64,000 bases of DNA, taken from positions 1,493,782 through 1,557,781 of the forward strand of contig NZ_BMES01000001.1 of NCBI RefSeq assembly GCF_014636935.1. Direction: 5' to 3'. The position numbers and the translations under genes were made by a program. Positions 39,824 to 47,902 of the stretch are shown in pieces. Source of the DNA: Alsobacter metallidurans (GTDB lineage: Bacteria; Pseudomonadota; Alphaproteobacteria; Rhizobiales; Beijerinckiaceae). The notes beneath the pieces are model-generated. The model was not told the origin of the DNA and ran no database searches. It was given only the letters and a program-made list of their open reading frames with translations. Every line of letters begins with the position of its first letter. Positions within the stretch are counted from its first letter, which is position 1.

Positions 39824-40014
39824 ATGACAAGCATCGAACCCGATCACAACCAGCCGCCACCGCACCATTCCGACGCTTAGCCCGCACGCCTTACGACCGA
39901 CAGTCGCGACAGGGGCCAAAGGGCAAACGCATCCTCTATGTCCTCGCGGGCACGGTCTTCGGCTCAATCATCGTCGTCGGCGCCATCTTCCTCTGGTTCG
40001 CAGCCAAGGGCTGA
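39824..40014 (+). pseudogene. Small single-helix membrane protein, frameshifted
   Basis: The frame from the ATG at 39824 gives MTSIEPDHNQPPPHHSDA and then a stop. One base away the sequence continues LARTPYDRQSRQGPKGKRIL and then YVLAGTVFGSIIVVGAIFLW before a TGA at 40012. Together they make a ~63-aa protein with one C-terminal helix. It lies between the LysR start and the exporter gene. No family is recognised. Confidence 0.55.
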
Positions 40015-40029
40015 CCTCAGCCCGCGTCA

Positions 40030-40050
40030 TCAATCTATTCTATCGATTGA
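40030..40050. promoter_or_regulatory. Candidate LysR-type operator upstream of the sulfate exporter gene
   Basis: A perfect 6-bp inverted repeat TCAATC-N9-GATTGA lies about 76 bp before the exporter start in an AT-rich stretch. It lies between the divergent LysR gene and the exporter gene, a typical LTTR site position. A related ATCGATTAAAG sequence also occurs near 34,282. Confidence 0.45.
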
Positions 40051-40125
40051 GACAAGAAAAACAATCTGTTGGATAACTTGATCGCGGTGAACGACACGTT
40101 ACGCATCGAACGAACGGATGCCGCG

Positions 40126-41223
40126 ATGACCCTGCCTAGCCAGACGAGAACACCTTTGAATTCCTCTTCGACGGGCGGTGCCCTGCGCATCTGGCCCGGA
40201 GTTCTGCTCTGCGTGGGCGTCTCGACCTTTGCGCTGGGGATCGAACATGTCGAGGCAGGCTTTTTCGGCCGAGCCTGGCTCGAAGCACTCGTCATGGCGA
40301 TCCTGATCGGAACAGTGATCCGGTCGCTGTGGACGCCCGACAGTCGTTGGCGGCCCGGAATTTCGTTCTCGACCAAGACACTGCTGGAGATCGCGGTGGT
40401 GTTGCTCGGCGCCTCGCTCAGCGCTGCGACGATCGCCGCGGCCGGCGCGGCCCTCCTCGTGGGCATCGCAGCCGTCGTCTTCGTCGCGATCGGGCTGAGC
40501 TACGCCATCGGCCGCCTGCTCGGTCTGCCACAGCGGATGGCCATCCTCGTCGCCTGCGGAAACTCGATCTGCGGCAACTCGGCCATTGCGGCGGTGGCAC
40601 CCGTCATCGGCGCCGACGGAGACGATGTCGCGGCCTCGATCGCCTTCACGGCGGTGCTCGGCGTCATCGTCGTCCTTTGCTTGCCTCTCCTGATCCCGGC
40701 GCTGGGCCTCAGCATCCATCAGTTCGGCGTGCTTTCTGGACTGACGGTCTATGCCGTCCCGCAGGTGATCGCGGCGACGGCTCCCGCTGGGGCTGCGGCG
40801 ATCCAGGTCGGCACTCTGGTCAAGCTCGTTCGCGTGCTGATGCTCGGCCCGGTCGTGCTGATCCTGTCGATGCTGTCCGGACGCCTGCGCGAAGAGACCG
40901 ACGAACCTGCTCCGCATGTGACCGCCGGCAATCGCCCGGCGCCCAAGCGGATCGCCGTCCACCATCTCGTGCCCTGGTTCATCGTAGGTTTTCTGGTGAT
41001 GGCGGCGCTCCGTTCGGCCGGCCTTATCCCCGCCGGGTTCCTCACGCCGCTGGCGACGGTAGCCAACCTGCTCACGATCGTCTCGATGGCGGCGCTCGGC
41101 CTCGGTGTCGACATCCGCTCGGTTGCCAAGGCCGGACCGCGGGTCACGGGCGCCGTCGTTCTCTCGCTGCTGGCGCTCGCCGCCATCTCGCTCGGCCTCA
41201 TCCACCTCATCGGCGTGGCGTGA
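40126..41223 (+). CDS. YeiH-family putative sulfate exporter
   Basis: A 365-aa membrane protein with about ten hydrophobic helices. The conserved YeiH/UPF0324 motif ILVACGNSICGNSAIAAVAP is near residues 147-166, and GLSIHQFGVLSGLTVYAVPQ follows. Members are annotated as sulfate exporters. Removal of the sulfate produced by SorAB would suit it, although SorAB acts in the periplasm, so its main load would be cytoplasmic sulfate or sulfite. TTG at 40069 is an alternative start. Confidence 0.88.
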   Translation: MTLPSQTRTPLNSSSTGGALRIWPGVLLCVGVSTFALGIEHVEAGFFGRAWLEALVMAILIGTVIRSLWTPDSRWRPGISFSTKTLLEIAVVLLGASLSAATIAAAGAALLVGIAAVVFVAIGLSYAIGRLLGLPQRMAILVACGNSICGNSAIAAVAPVIGADGDDVAASIAFTAVLGVIVVLCLPLLIPALGLSIHQFGVLSGLTVYAVPQVIAATAPAGAAAIQVGTLVKLVRVLMLGPVVLILSMLSGRLREETDEPAPHVTAGNRPAPKRIAVHHLVPWFIVGFLVMAALRSAGLIPAGFLTPLATVANLLTIVSMAALGLGVDIRSVAKAGPRVTGAVVLSLLALAAISLGLIHLIGVA

Positions 41224-41258
41224 GCCAACGCTTGCAACCTCTAGAAAGGATCGACGCA

Positions 41259-42027
41259 TGACCCATCTCAGCCGTCGCGGTATCGGGATTCTCGGCGCGG
41301 CGCTTGCCGCCGGGCTCACGACGCCCGCCAGTGCGGCCGCCGCCTGCGCGACTACGGGTCGGGCGGCCCGATGCCCGCGATGAAGGAGGCTGCCGCAACC
41401 TTCGGCAGGGCGCAGGGCATCGAGGTGCAGGTTGAAGCCGGCCCGCTTCCAGCCTGGAAGGACAAGGCGACCAAAGACGCCGACATAATCGTCAGTGGCT
41501 TCGAGGTGATGATGTCGGACTTCATCGAGGCGCTGCCTGACATCGATCCGTCAACCGTCCAACCGCTTTACCTGCGCGCCTCCGCGATACTGGTCCGGCC
41601 TGGCAATCCGAAAACAATCGGCGGCGTGAAGGCCTTGCTCGAGCCCGGACACCGCATTCTCGTCGTAAATGGCGCGGGCCAGCAAGGCCTGTGGGAGGAT
41701 GTCGCCAGCCGGCTCGGCCGCATCGCCGACGTCAAAGCGTTTCGCTCGAATATCACGAAGGTCGCCAAGAACAGCGCCGACGCCCGGAAGGCGTGGGTCG
41801 AGGACAGTTCGCTCGACGCGTGGCTGATCTGGACGATTTGGCAGGTCGCCAACCCCACCCTCGCGGACGTCGTCGAGGTCGAGCCGGACCTTCGGATCTA
41901 TCGCGACAAGGGCATAGCCCTGACGAAGCGTGGGCAGATGCGACCGGAAGCCAAGCGGCTCGTGGAGTTTCTTGCCTCGGCTGAAGGCCAGCGAATCTTC
42001 GTCAAATGGGGATGGATGCCCGCGTAG
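41259..42027 (+). pseudogene. Periplasmic substrate-binding protein (ModA/PstS-like fold), frameshifted after the signal peptide
   Basis: MTHLSRRGIGILGAALAAGL plus TTPASAA is a Tat-like leader in one frame that stops at 41383. The mature part (DYGSGGPMPAMKEAAATFGR ... AEGQRIFVKWGWMPA) is in the next frame. The break is near 41340, within a GCC/GCG-rich stretch. An internal ATG at 41371 would make an unexported cytoplasmic fragment. The fold resembles molybdate- or sulfate-type binding proteins, and no permease or ATPase gene adjoins it. Confidence 0.72.
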
Positions 42028-42278
42028 AGGAGCGCGACAGGTAGCCCGACAGTAGGCCGCGTCAAGTCGCCGGGCAGCGGACACTCCAGATGTCGGCTAG
42101 GGGTCAGTTACTCGCCCAGGGAGAGATGCGGGCTGGAGCTCGCTGGGAGGTCGCCAAGTCAGACGCGGTGTGGCGGAGCGAGATTAGAGAGACGCTCTGT
42201 GTCGCCCCCAAACGCGAAGCACGGCAGGCCGACGTTGGGCTAGACGAGCGGTTTAACAATTGCGGCGAGCCCGTTGCT

Positions 42279-43214
42279 CTACTGACCGGCAGGCTTTTTC
42301 CGCGGGGCTTTGATCTCGTCTCCCTTTCCGAGGACGTGTTTCGCCCCGTCGAGACCCTTTGGATGGCGGCCGGCCCAAATAAGATAGTAGAGGTGTCCGC
42401 CCTTGGTATTGCGGATTAGACGCGCCGGCGACACGTGGCCGAAGGCATCCTTGAGCCGCTGGAGATACCAGGCCAGCAAGCGCTTCCCGCTGTCATCTAG
42501 CTTGGTCGTGCTCGACCCGAAGAGGTCATCCTTCGCTTCATAGGCGTGCTCGCGCCAGTCTGGAGAGCCAAAGAACTCGTCCAACGTCGCAGCCCAGTTT
42601 GCTGGGACATCTCCGGTTCGGACGAGGAACCGCTGGATCGCCATGCCCAGCGGAAAATTGATGATGACCTCGAACACCTTGGTCTTGGCCAATGCCTCCA
42701 AGGTCGACCACGGAATGTGCATGCCAAAAGGGTCGACGAACACCACTCCGCGATATGATCCCCAATCGGCCTTTGATGCCAGGATCGCGAGGAGCTCCGT
42801 CGCGGCGTCGCCTCCCTTCACGACGATGTTGCGCTTCGCACCGTACTCTTGAGCGAGCGCGTTCAGCTCGGCGACGCGGACCGGACTGCGCTCGATGAAG
42901 GTGTAGCTGCTGAAGGGGTTCGCGATGTCGAGCGCCACGCGTGGCGAGCCCTTCAAAAATTCGTCAGCTTCTTCGACCACCTCGACCATCGGAACGACGT
43001 TATCGAAGAAATCCTCGGATTTTGGATTAGAAGCCCTGGGCGTCTGCCGAATTTTCGACCGGCCCGGACCGGCAAACGCGTCGATGTAGATTGTGCCCCT
43101 CAGCCACTTTTGGTTCTTGAGCACCTTTGTGTAAAAATCGAGATATTCTCCCAGCGCGCCCAGCTTCTCGCGGGCCCAAGGCCCCACGCTGCCGTCGATT
43201 GATTTGCTGCTCAT
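42279..43214 (-). CDS. tcmP: Three-Cys-motif partner protein TcmP
   Basis: A 311-aa protein of the TcmP family, which occurs beside DUF5131/Gp37-Gp68 proteins. It contains a Rossmann methyltransferase-like pattern: GTIYIDAFAGPGRSK near residue 40, FIERSPVRVAELNALA, and GVVFVDPFGMHIPWSTLEAL near 160. No characterised reaction is known to me. The ATG at 43214 overlaps the stop of the DUF5131 gene by 4 bp (ATGA), so the two are co-translated. It is the first gene to the right of the cargo block. Confidence 0.88.
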   Translation of the reverse strand: MSSKSIDGSVGPWAREKLGALGEYLDFYTKVLKNQKWLRGTIYIDAFAGPGRSKIRQTPRASNPKSEDFFDNVVPMVEVVEEADEFLKGSPRVALDIANPFSSYTFIERSPVRVAELNALAQEYGAKRNIVVKGGDAATELLAILASKADWGSYRGVVFVDPFGMHIPWSTLEALAKTKVFEVIINFPLGMAIQRFLVRTGDVPANWAATLDEFFGSPDWREHAYEAKDDLFGSSTTKLDDSGKRLLAWYLQRLKDAFGHVSPARLIRNTKGGHLYYLIWAGRHPKGLDGAKHVLGKGDEIKAPRKKPAGQ

Positions 43215-43963
43215 TCGGCGACGACTCTGCATCCCGTTGCGTTAGTGGCAGGAAACTCGCTCCACTCGCGACCGTCTAGGTTTCGACCTCCGGATTTAGG
43301 CCGGTATCCACCCCATTGTTTGAAAAAAAACGCTACGCCGGCTTGTTGGCACTGATCGCGGACCTCGCGAACCCATTCCGGATCCATCGGTCGGGCGCGG
43401 GGGCCGCTTTCGCCCCCGACGATAACCCAGTCGATCCCGGTTAGATCGAGTGTCCCGATAGGCCCGATAAGAGGCTCGATCGAGAGGAAGCGGGTTCCGG
43501 CCGGCGTATCCTGAAGATGCCGAACACGCGAAATTCGGGCACCGTCCTCGACGGACACGCCGCACCAGATATGCAGTGGACCGCGCCCATCCCCGTACCG
43601 CCGGCGAAGAAAATCCCGCATTAGCGAGGATCGCTTCGTCAGCAGCTGGAAGGTGTGCCAGTTAGCACGCTCCATGGTGTGGAACACCTTCGACACGAAG
43701 CTGTCCGGCACGTTCTTGTGGAACAGGTCGGACATCGAGTTAACGAAGATCATCTTCGGCAGACGCCAGCCGAGCGGCTGTTCCAACCGCTCGGGACGGA
43801 GCGTCAAATCGAAGCCGTGTTCAAACGCGTTACCGGGAACGCCGCGAAACCGTTCAGAGAAACGTTCCGCGTAGCAGTTATCGCAGCCGGGACTGATCTT
43901 CGTGCACCCGGTAATCGGATTCCACGTAGCGTCGGTCCACTCGATCGATGTGCCCTGCGCCAT
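43211..43963 (-). CDS. DUF5131 (phage Gp37/Gp68 family) three-cysteine protein
   Basis: A 250-aa protein. The three-cysteine motif GCTKISPGCDNCYAERF (C19, C27, C30) resembles a radical-SAM cluster site. MIFVNSMSDLFHKNVPD, ANWHTFQLLTKRS and WVIVGGESGPRARPMDPEWV are family signatures. It probably carries an Fe-S cluster and uses SAM, by fold; the substrate is unknown. Found widely in phages and mobile elements with TcmP, to which it is translationally coupled here. Confidence 0.9.
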   Translation of the reverse strand: MAQGTSIEWTDATWNPITGCTKISPGCDNCYAERFSERFRGVPGNAFEHGFDLTLRPERLEQPLGWRLPKMIFVNSMSDLFHKNVPDSFVSKVFHTMERANWHTFQLLTKRSSLMRDFLRRRYGDGRGPLHIWCGVSVEDGARISRVRHLQDTPAGTRFLSIEPLIGPIGTLDLTGIDWVIVGGESGPRARPMDPEWVREVRDQCQQAGVAFFFKQWGGYRPKSGGRNLDGREWSEFPATNATGCRVVAE

Positions 43964-44491
43964 ACGTCACCTAGAACAAATAAAGAACATTGTATCAATC
44001 ATCATGGCGAGCAAACGGTTAACGGATCTTACCGGCTGTTTCGAAACAGTCCGATCACCTGTTCGCGGCGACCAGGGCCGCGACAGCGCGACGGTCGTTG
44101 GGCCTCTACGGTTGCCGCGACGGGCAGGCGGAAGCTTCTGCGTCGGCCCAGGCGAACCTATGCGGCCGCAAGGGCCTGCGCCACTTGGACGTGGGCTTTC
44201 CTCCAACCGGGTCCATAAGCGGGGGCGGTGGCGAGAAACGTCCGGTAGCTTTCAGTCGCCCTCAGCGAAGATTGCGGAGATCCCCGGCCTTCGGCCGCAA
44301 TTGCGACCTTCCCCGGGATGGGTGAGGTCGAATTCGCTCCACTTAGAATCGAACCGGGGCTCGCGCCGGATGCGGATCAGATCAGCTTGCCCATTGCTAC
44401 ACCGAACCTTGCGCAAGCGTACGTTTCACACGCGGCGATGGGTCGCTGACCGTCTTATTTTGCTGCAGCAGCCGAAAGCCATGGGCGGGTC
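43964..44491. other. Intergenic, no convincing gene
   Basis: 528 bp between the DUF5131 gene and the HNH gene. The left end is AT-richer and may hold the DUF5131 promoter. Around 44,331-44,410 the minus strand has tRNA-like D-loop and T-loop sequences but stems that do not pair. No protein-coding signal was seen. Confidence 0.55.
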
Positions 44492-44980
44492 TCACGGCGT
44501 GCGGCTCCTGCTCGGGATGGGGCGCTTCGCGCTCGCAAAAGGTCGGGAGGGAATCCTCTGCTTGGCCTTCCGAGAGCGCGCCGGGGGCGGCTCCTCGTCT
44601 CCGGCGGTCTTGGCCAGGAGGCGGCGCTGGAACGCCGCGTAGGCCTCGCTGATCCCGCGCACCCGCGCCCGCTCGCCTTGGTCGGAGCCGCGGGTGTGAA
44701 TGCGCTTCTCGCCGCCCGGCCCGTAGGTGCGGATGTCGTGGCAGTCGCGGTGGACCGCCTCGATAAAGGCTGGATCGAGCTGGGGCGGGTCGAAGTCGCA
44801 GTTTTCTGCAATCCACAGACGTGCGGCGAGCGCCGGCCGGTGATCGAAGTTTAGCCCGGCCAACTCGCCGAGCTTGTCGCCGCAATGGGCGCATTTGCCG
44901 TTCTGCCGCAGCACGGCGAGGAGCTTCACCTTGTCGGGGATGCCCTTGCGGCGCTTGCAGATGTGCCCGAGGTCGCTCAT
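44492..44980 (-). CDS. HNH endonuclease-like phage protein
   Basis: A 162-aa protein with zinc-binding CAHCGDKLGELAGLNFDHRP (CxxC and the DH of an HNH core), NCDFDPPQLDPAFIEAVHRDC and HDIRT. The C-terminal ~60 residues are basic and low-complexity. HNH nucleases in this position usually assist packaging or recombination. The ATG at 44980 overlaps the preceding small membrane peptide gene by 4 bp. Confidence 0.8.
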   Translation of the reverse strand: MSDLGHICKRRKGIPDKVKLLAVLRQNGKCAHCGDKLGELAGLNFDHRPALAARLWIAENCDFDPPQLDPAFIEAVHRDCHDIRTYGPGGEKRIHTRGSDQGERARVRGISEAYAAFQRRLLAKTAGDEEPPPARSRKAKQRIPSRPFASAKRPIPSRSRTP

Positions 44981-45069
44981 GGCTCGCGGTCGCTGACCAA
45001 GGGCGCGCGGGCCGCGATCTCCAGGAACATGGCGAAGCAGAAGAGGAGGGCGATGCCGATCTTCATCAT
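44977..45069 (-). CDS. 30-aa membrane peptide
   Basis: MMKIGIALLFCFAMFLEIAA then RAPLVSDREP. One hydrophobic helix has a charged tail. The start overlaps the gene upstream (45066-45575) by 4 bp and the stop overlaps the HNH start by 4 bp, so both ends are coupled. That is good evidence for a real gene despite its size. Function unknown. Confidence 0.6.
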   Translation of the reverse strand: MMKIGIALLFCFAMFLEIAARAPLVSDREP

Positions 45070-45575
45070 GCCGCCTTATCCACATTCTGCTGCAGCTGCT
45101 TGGTGGTGACGCCGACCATCTCGGCCACCACGTCCATGATCGCCTGCTTGGACTGCTGGAAGGTCTTGCCATCCATGGCGCGGCGGCTCTGGCTTTTGGC
45201 CGTGCGGCGGATCACCAGCGGGCCCCGCACGATCACCAGCGCGAAGTCGTCGACCGCCGCGAAGGCTTGCCGCACCCGCAGGGCCGCCGCCGCTGAGCCC
45301 GCGTCCACCACCACCTCGTCGTAGTAGCCAGCCTCGATCAGCGCCCGCTTTCGCAGGTGCTCGGGCGTCGGGTAGAGGTCGGCCAGCTGCTCGGGCAGGT
45401 TCTTCCACGCCTCGCGCAGCCAAGCGAACTCATGCTTGTGCGACACCGCCGAGCGGTCCTCGTAGTTGTCGAGATCGTAGAACTGCCCGATCACGAACAG
45501 CCGGTCAGCCTTGCGGGCGAAGCCGGGGAGGGGCTGCATCACCTCCCCGTCCCAGCGAAAGGGAAGGGGCGCCAT
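45066..45575 (-). CDS. Phage protein, weak resemblance to DUF1367/NinB-like recombination proteins
   Basis: A 169-aa protein. SHKHEFAWLREAWKNLPEQL, LRKRALIEAGYYDEVVVDAG and RRAMDGKTFQQSKQAIMDVV recall the layout of DUF1367 phage proteins (a short His/Arg motif, a middle 'AGYY' segment and a C-terminal helix), but identity is low. Its ATG shares one base with the stop of the bet gene, so it is translated with the recombination function. Confidence 0.6.
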   Translation of the reverse strand: MAPLPFRWDGEVMQPLPGFARKADRLFVIGQFYDLDNYEDRSAVSHKHEFAWLREAWKNLPEQLADLYPTPEHLRKRALIEAGYYDEVVVDAGSAAAALRVRQAFAAVDDFALVIVRGPLVIRRTAKSQSRRAMDGKTFQQSKQAIMDVVAEMVGVTTKQLQQNVDKAA

Positions 45576-46684
45576 CAGGCGTCCCCACCGTTGTCGTCCT
45601 GCGCGTCCTTCACGCCGGTCTGGACCTCGGCGCTGTAGCGTTCGAACGTCTCTTTCAGGGCCAGCGCGGCGCTCTTGTCGCGCGCCCAGAACTCGCGCAG
45701 CGGCACCCGGTTGCGATCCCACCACAGCGCCAGCGCCGACGGCTCGTCCTTGAGCTTCGCCATGTGCTCGTCGCAGCGATCGAAGACCTTGCCGTAGGGC
45801 ACGTCCACGAGCGTGCCGAGATCGTCGAAGGTCATCAGCAGCCCGAGCCCGACGCCGGCCTTTTCCATGCGCGACTCGGTGGCGCCCAGATCGGCCAGCT
45901 CGGAGGCGGTGAGGTCGAGCATCTTGGCCTTGTCGACCTCGCTCTCCTCGTAGACGTTGGCGAAGTCGTCGGGCCACGCCTGACGCAGCGCCAGCGCCTC
46001 GGCGCACTTGGCGATCATGAGCCGCGGCATTTTCGGCCACTGCGTCTTGGGATCGAGGCGGCGCTCAACCGTGCCCCGGGCGACCTTCTTCTTCTTGGGC
46101 TTGCCGGTGTCGGGCCAGACCTCGCCCGTGTCCACATAGTCGTAGTCCTCGGCCTCCTCCTTCACGGGGGCGAACTCGGACCAGAAAGCGTCGGCCTTGT
46201 GCTCGTGCCATTCGCAATGGCTGAACTGCCAAACCGATACGGTGGCTTTCTCGATCCCCTCGGGGTTGGCCGGGTCGATCGGGTAGAGCTGGTCGATCAG
46301 GGCGAGGCGCTTGGCCCGCTCGGCGAGATCCTCGATCCGGCGCGCCTTGGCGATCTCCTGGTCCCGCTCGGTGCGGGCCTGGTTGATCGTCCAGGTGGTG
46401 TCGCCCGGCCGGTAGTTGCCGGTGCGCGCGGCCACGGCGCGAAAGCCCGAGATCGCCGTCACGATGGTCAACTGGCGCTTGTCGGGGTCGCCCTTGTTGT
46501 AGACGAAGGCGTAGACCTGACGGCGCAGCGGGTTGAGCTGCAGGGCGCGGCAGGTTTCGACGAAGACCGAGAACTCGTCGGCCGTGCAGTCCTTGGCGAC
46601 GGTGCGCCAGATGAGGTCCAGCTGCTTCTTGTCATACAGGATGGCGGCAGCCTGAGGCTGGCGGATGGCGATGGGCGCGTTCAT
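45575..46684 (-). CDS. bet: Phage recombination protein Bet (RecT family)
   Basis: Single-strand annealing protein of the RecT/Redbeta group, 369 aa. KDCTADEFSVFVETCRALQL and NPLRRQVYAFVYNKGD are the N-terminal family signatures, and FRAVAARTGNYRPGD and WPKMPRLMIAKCAEALALRQ follow. A lysine-rich insert (TGKPKKKKVARG) is near residue 195. The C-terminal ~110 residues are poorly conserved. It is preceded by the Gp157-like gene, a common pairing; no exonuclease gene was found. Confidence 0.9.
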   Translation of the reverse strand: MNAPIAIRQPQAAAILYDKKQLDLIWRTVAKDCTADEFSVFVETCRALQLNPLRRQVYAFVYNKGDPDKRQLTIVTAISGFRAVAARTGNYRPGDTTWTINQARTERDQEIAKARRIEDLAERAKRLALIDQLYPIDPANPEGIEKATVSVWQFSHCEWHEHKADAFWSEFAPVKEEAEDYDYVDTGEVWPDTGKPKKKKVARGTVERRLDPKTQWPKMPRLMIAKCAEALALRQAWPDDFANVYEESEVDKAKMLDLTASELADLGATESRMEKAGVGLGLLMTFDDLGTLVDVPYGKVFDRCDEHMAKLKDEPSALALWWDRNRVPLREFWARDKSAALALKETFERYSAEVQTGVKDAQDDNGGDA

Positions 46685-46687
46685 GGC

Positions 46688-47296
46688 TCAACCCCTGATG
46701 GTGACGGTGACGCCGCCGTTATCGACGGAGGCGCCGGGAACGGGCGGATGGTCGATGTCGACCTGCTTGAGAGCGGCGAGCCGGGCCTCGAGGGGCTCGA
46801 GCTTGCGGGCGTCCTCGAGTGCGGCGACGCGATTGAGCACGGCCTCGTTGAGTGCCTTTTTGTCGACGACCGGGTCCGGCTTCTTCCAGAAGCGGGCCGG
46901 GATGTCGGCCTCCTCGATGACGTCAACGCCGGGGCGCTTGTCGGTGAGCGAGACGACGCCGGCCGGGGCGTCCCAGCGCCGGATGCCGAGGATGTCCATG
47001 CCCGTCAGGATCAGGACGCGCTTGCGGTCCTTGCGGGCTTCCAGCGTCTTCACCCGGGCGTCCAGCCGCAACTTGGCTTCCTTGGCCCCGTCAATGAGCG
47101 CATCGTCGAAGCGCTCGGAGGCGACGAGCTGGTTGAGCAGCTGGTCGATGTCGCACTCGCCTTCCAGCGTGTCCCGGATGAACTCGGGGTCATCCCCAGC
47201 GAGGGCCGCGATCTGCTCGCGCAGCACCTTGGCGGCTTCCAGATCCATTGCGGCGTCGCGTTCCAGGTCGGGCGCGCGGGAGGGTTTCTTTGCCAT
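46688..47296 (-). CDS. Siphovirus Gp157-like protein
   Basis: A 202-aa protein. A helical N-terminal half contains ECDIDQLLNQLVASERFDDA and a middle coiled coil (AKEAKLRLDARVKTLEARKD). The beta-rich end has VDVIEEADIPARFWKKPDPV and VDKKALNEAVL, the Gp157 hallmark. The family is linked to host-nuclease resistance in streptococcal phages, and the role here is inferred only from position upstream of bet. Confidence 0.78.
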   Translation of the reverse strand: MAKKPSRAPDLERDAAMDLEAAKVLREQIAALAGDDPEFIRDTLEGECDIDQLLNQLVASERFDDALIDGAKEAKLRLDARVKTLEARKDRKRVLILTGMDILGIRRWDAPAGVVSLTDKRPGVDVIEEADIPARFWKKPDPVVDKKALNEAVLNRVAALEDARKLEPLEARLAALKQVDIDHPPVPGASVDNGGVTVTIRG

Positions 47297-47314
47297 GCTC
47301 TACTCCTTCGGTGA

Positions 47315-47800
47315 TCAGCGGCCTTGGGCGAGGCGCAGCACGCGGCGGCCGTAGCCGGTGCAGCGAGAGGGGGCATGGACACCGTGGTTGTAGGCGCTGA
47401 CGCCTGCGCAGCCGGGTCCATGAATGGCGATGGCGCGCCTCAGGTAGAGGACGCCCGCCCGCGCGCCGGTGCGGCAGTCGGTGAGCGATCCGTGGACGCC
47501 TTCGCCGCGCGCCGTGGCGGGAACGGTCTGCATCAGGCCGACGGCGCGGTGGTTGCGGGCGGCGCAGCGGCCCCCGCTCTCGACGCGCATGACGGCCACA
47601 GCGAGGTTGGCGGGCACACCGGCCTTGCGAGCTTCCTCGGTCACGATCGCGGCCGACCCCTGCGGTTTGGCGACGTCGCTGGCCATCGCGGACCAGCTGC
47701 TGCGCGACTGCTCGCGGTAGGCGGCGCGGTCGGCAGCAGTGACACATCCAGCGAGCGTGAGGGAGGCGAGGGCGGCGAGGCTCACTTGCAATCCCCTCAT
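47315..47800 (-). CDS. Lipoprotein with lytic-transglycosylase (SLT) domain
   Basis: A 161-aa protein. A signal peptide with lipobox LTLAGC (Cys at about residue 19) precedes a soluble lysozyme-like domain, VMRVESGGRCAARNHRAVGL and MQTVPATARG, where the E in VESGG is the likely catalytic acid. It would sit in the outer or inner membrane and cut peptidoglycan. Its place in the leftward early operon, far from any lysis cassette, suggests an entry-exclusion or cell-wall role in lysogens rather than lysis. Confidence 0.75.
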   Translation of the reverse strand: MRGLQVSLAALASLTLAGCVTAADRAAYREQSRSSWSAMASDVAKPQGSAAIVTEEARKAGVPANLAVAVMRVESGGRCAARNHRAVGLMQTVPATARGEGVHGSLTDCRTGARAGVLYLRRAIAIHGPGCAGVSAYNHGVHAPSRCTGYGRRVLRLAQGR

Positions 47801-47902
47801 TGAGCCAGAGGGGGTGCGACGGACCAGCCGAGCCAAGACGGGGCGCATACGCCGGCCGCGCCGATCGCGCGTATAGCGCGTGCGCCATCGTCGAAAGGGA
47901 GC

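Noticed and set aside
30642-42278. Insertion-sequence ends or transposase explaining the cargo block
   Set aside because: No transposase, terminal inverted repeat or matching target duplication was found at either boundary by eye.
42090-42419. Plus-strand frame at the right edge of the cargo block
   Set aside because: Its second half is antisense to tcmP and it has no ribosome site or family resemblance.
44331-44410. tRNA-like sequence on the minus strand near the HNH gene
   Set aside because: D-arm and T-loop consensus bases are present (TGTAGCAATGGGCAAGCTGA and GGTTCGATTC), but the T stem, anticodon stem and acceptor strands do not pair, so it is not a working tRNA. It might be a decayed one.
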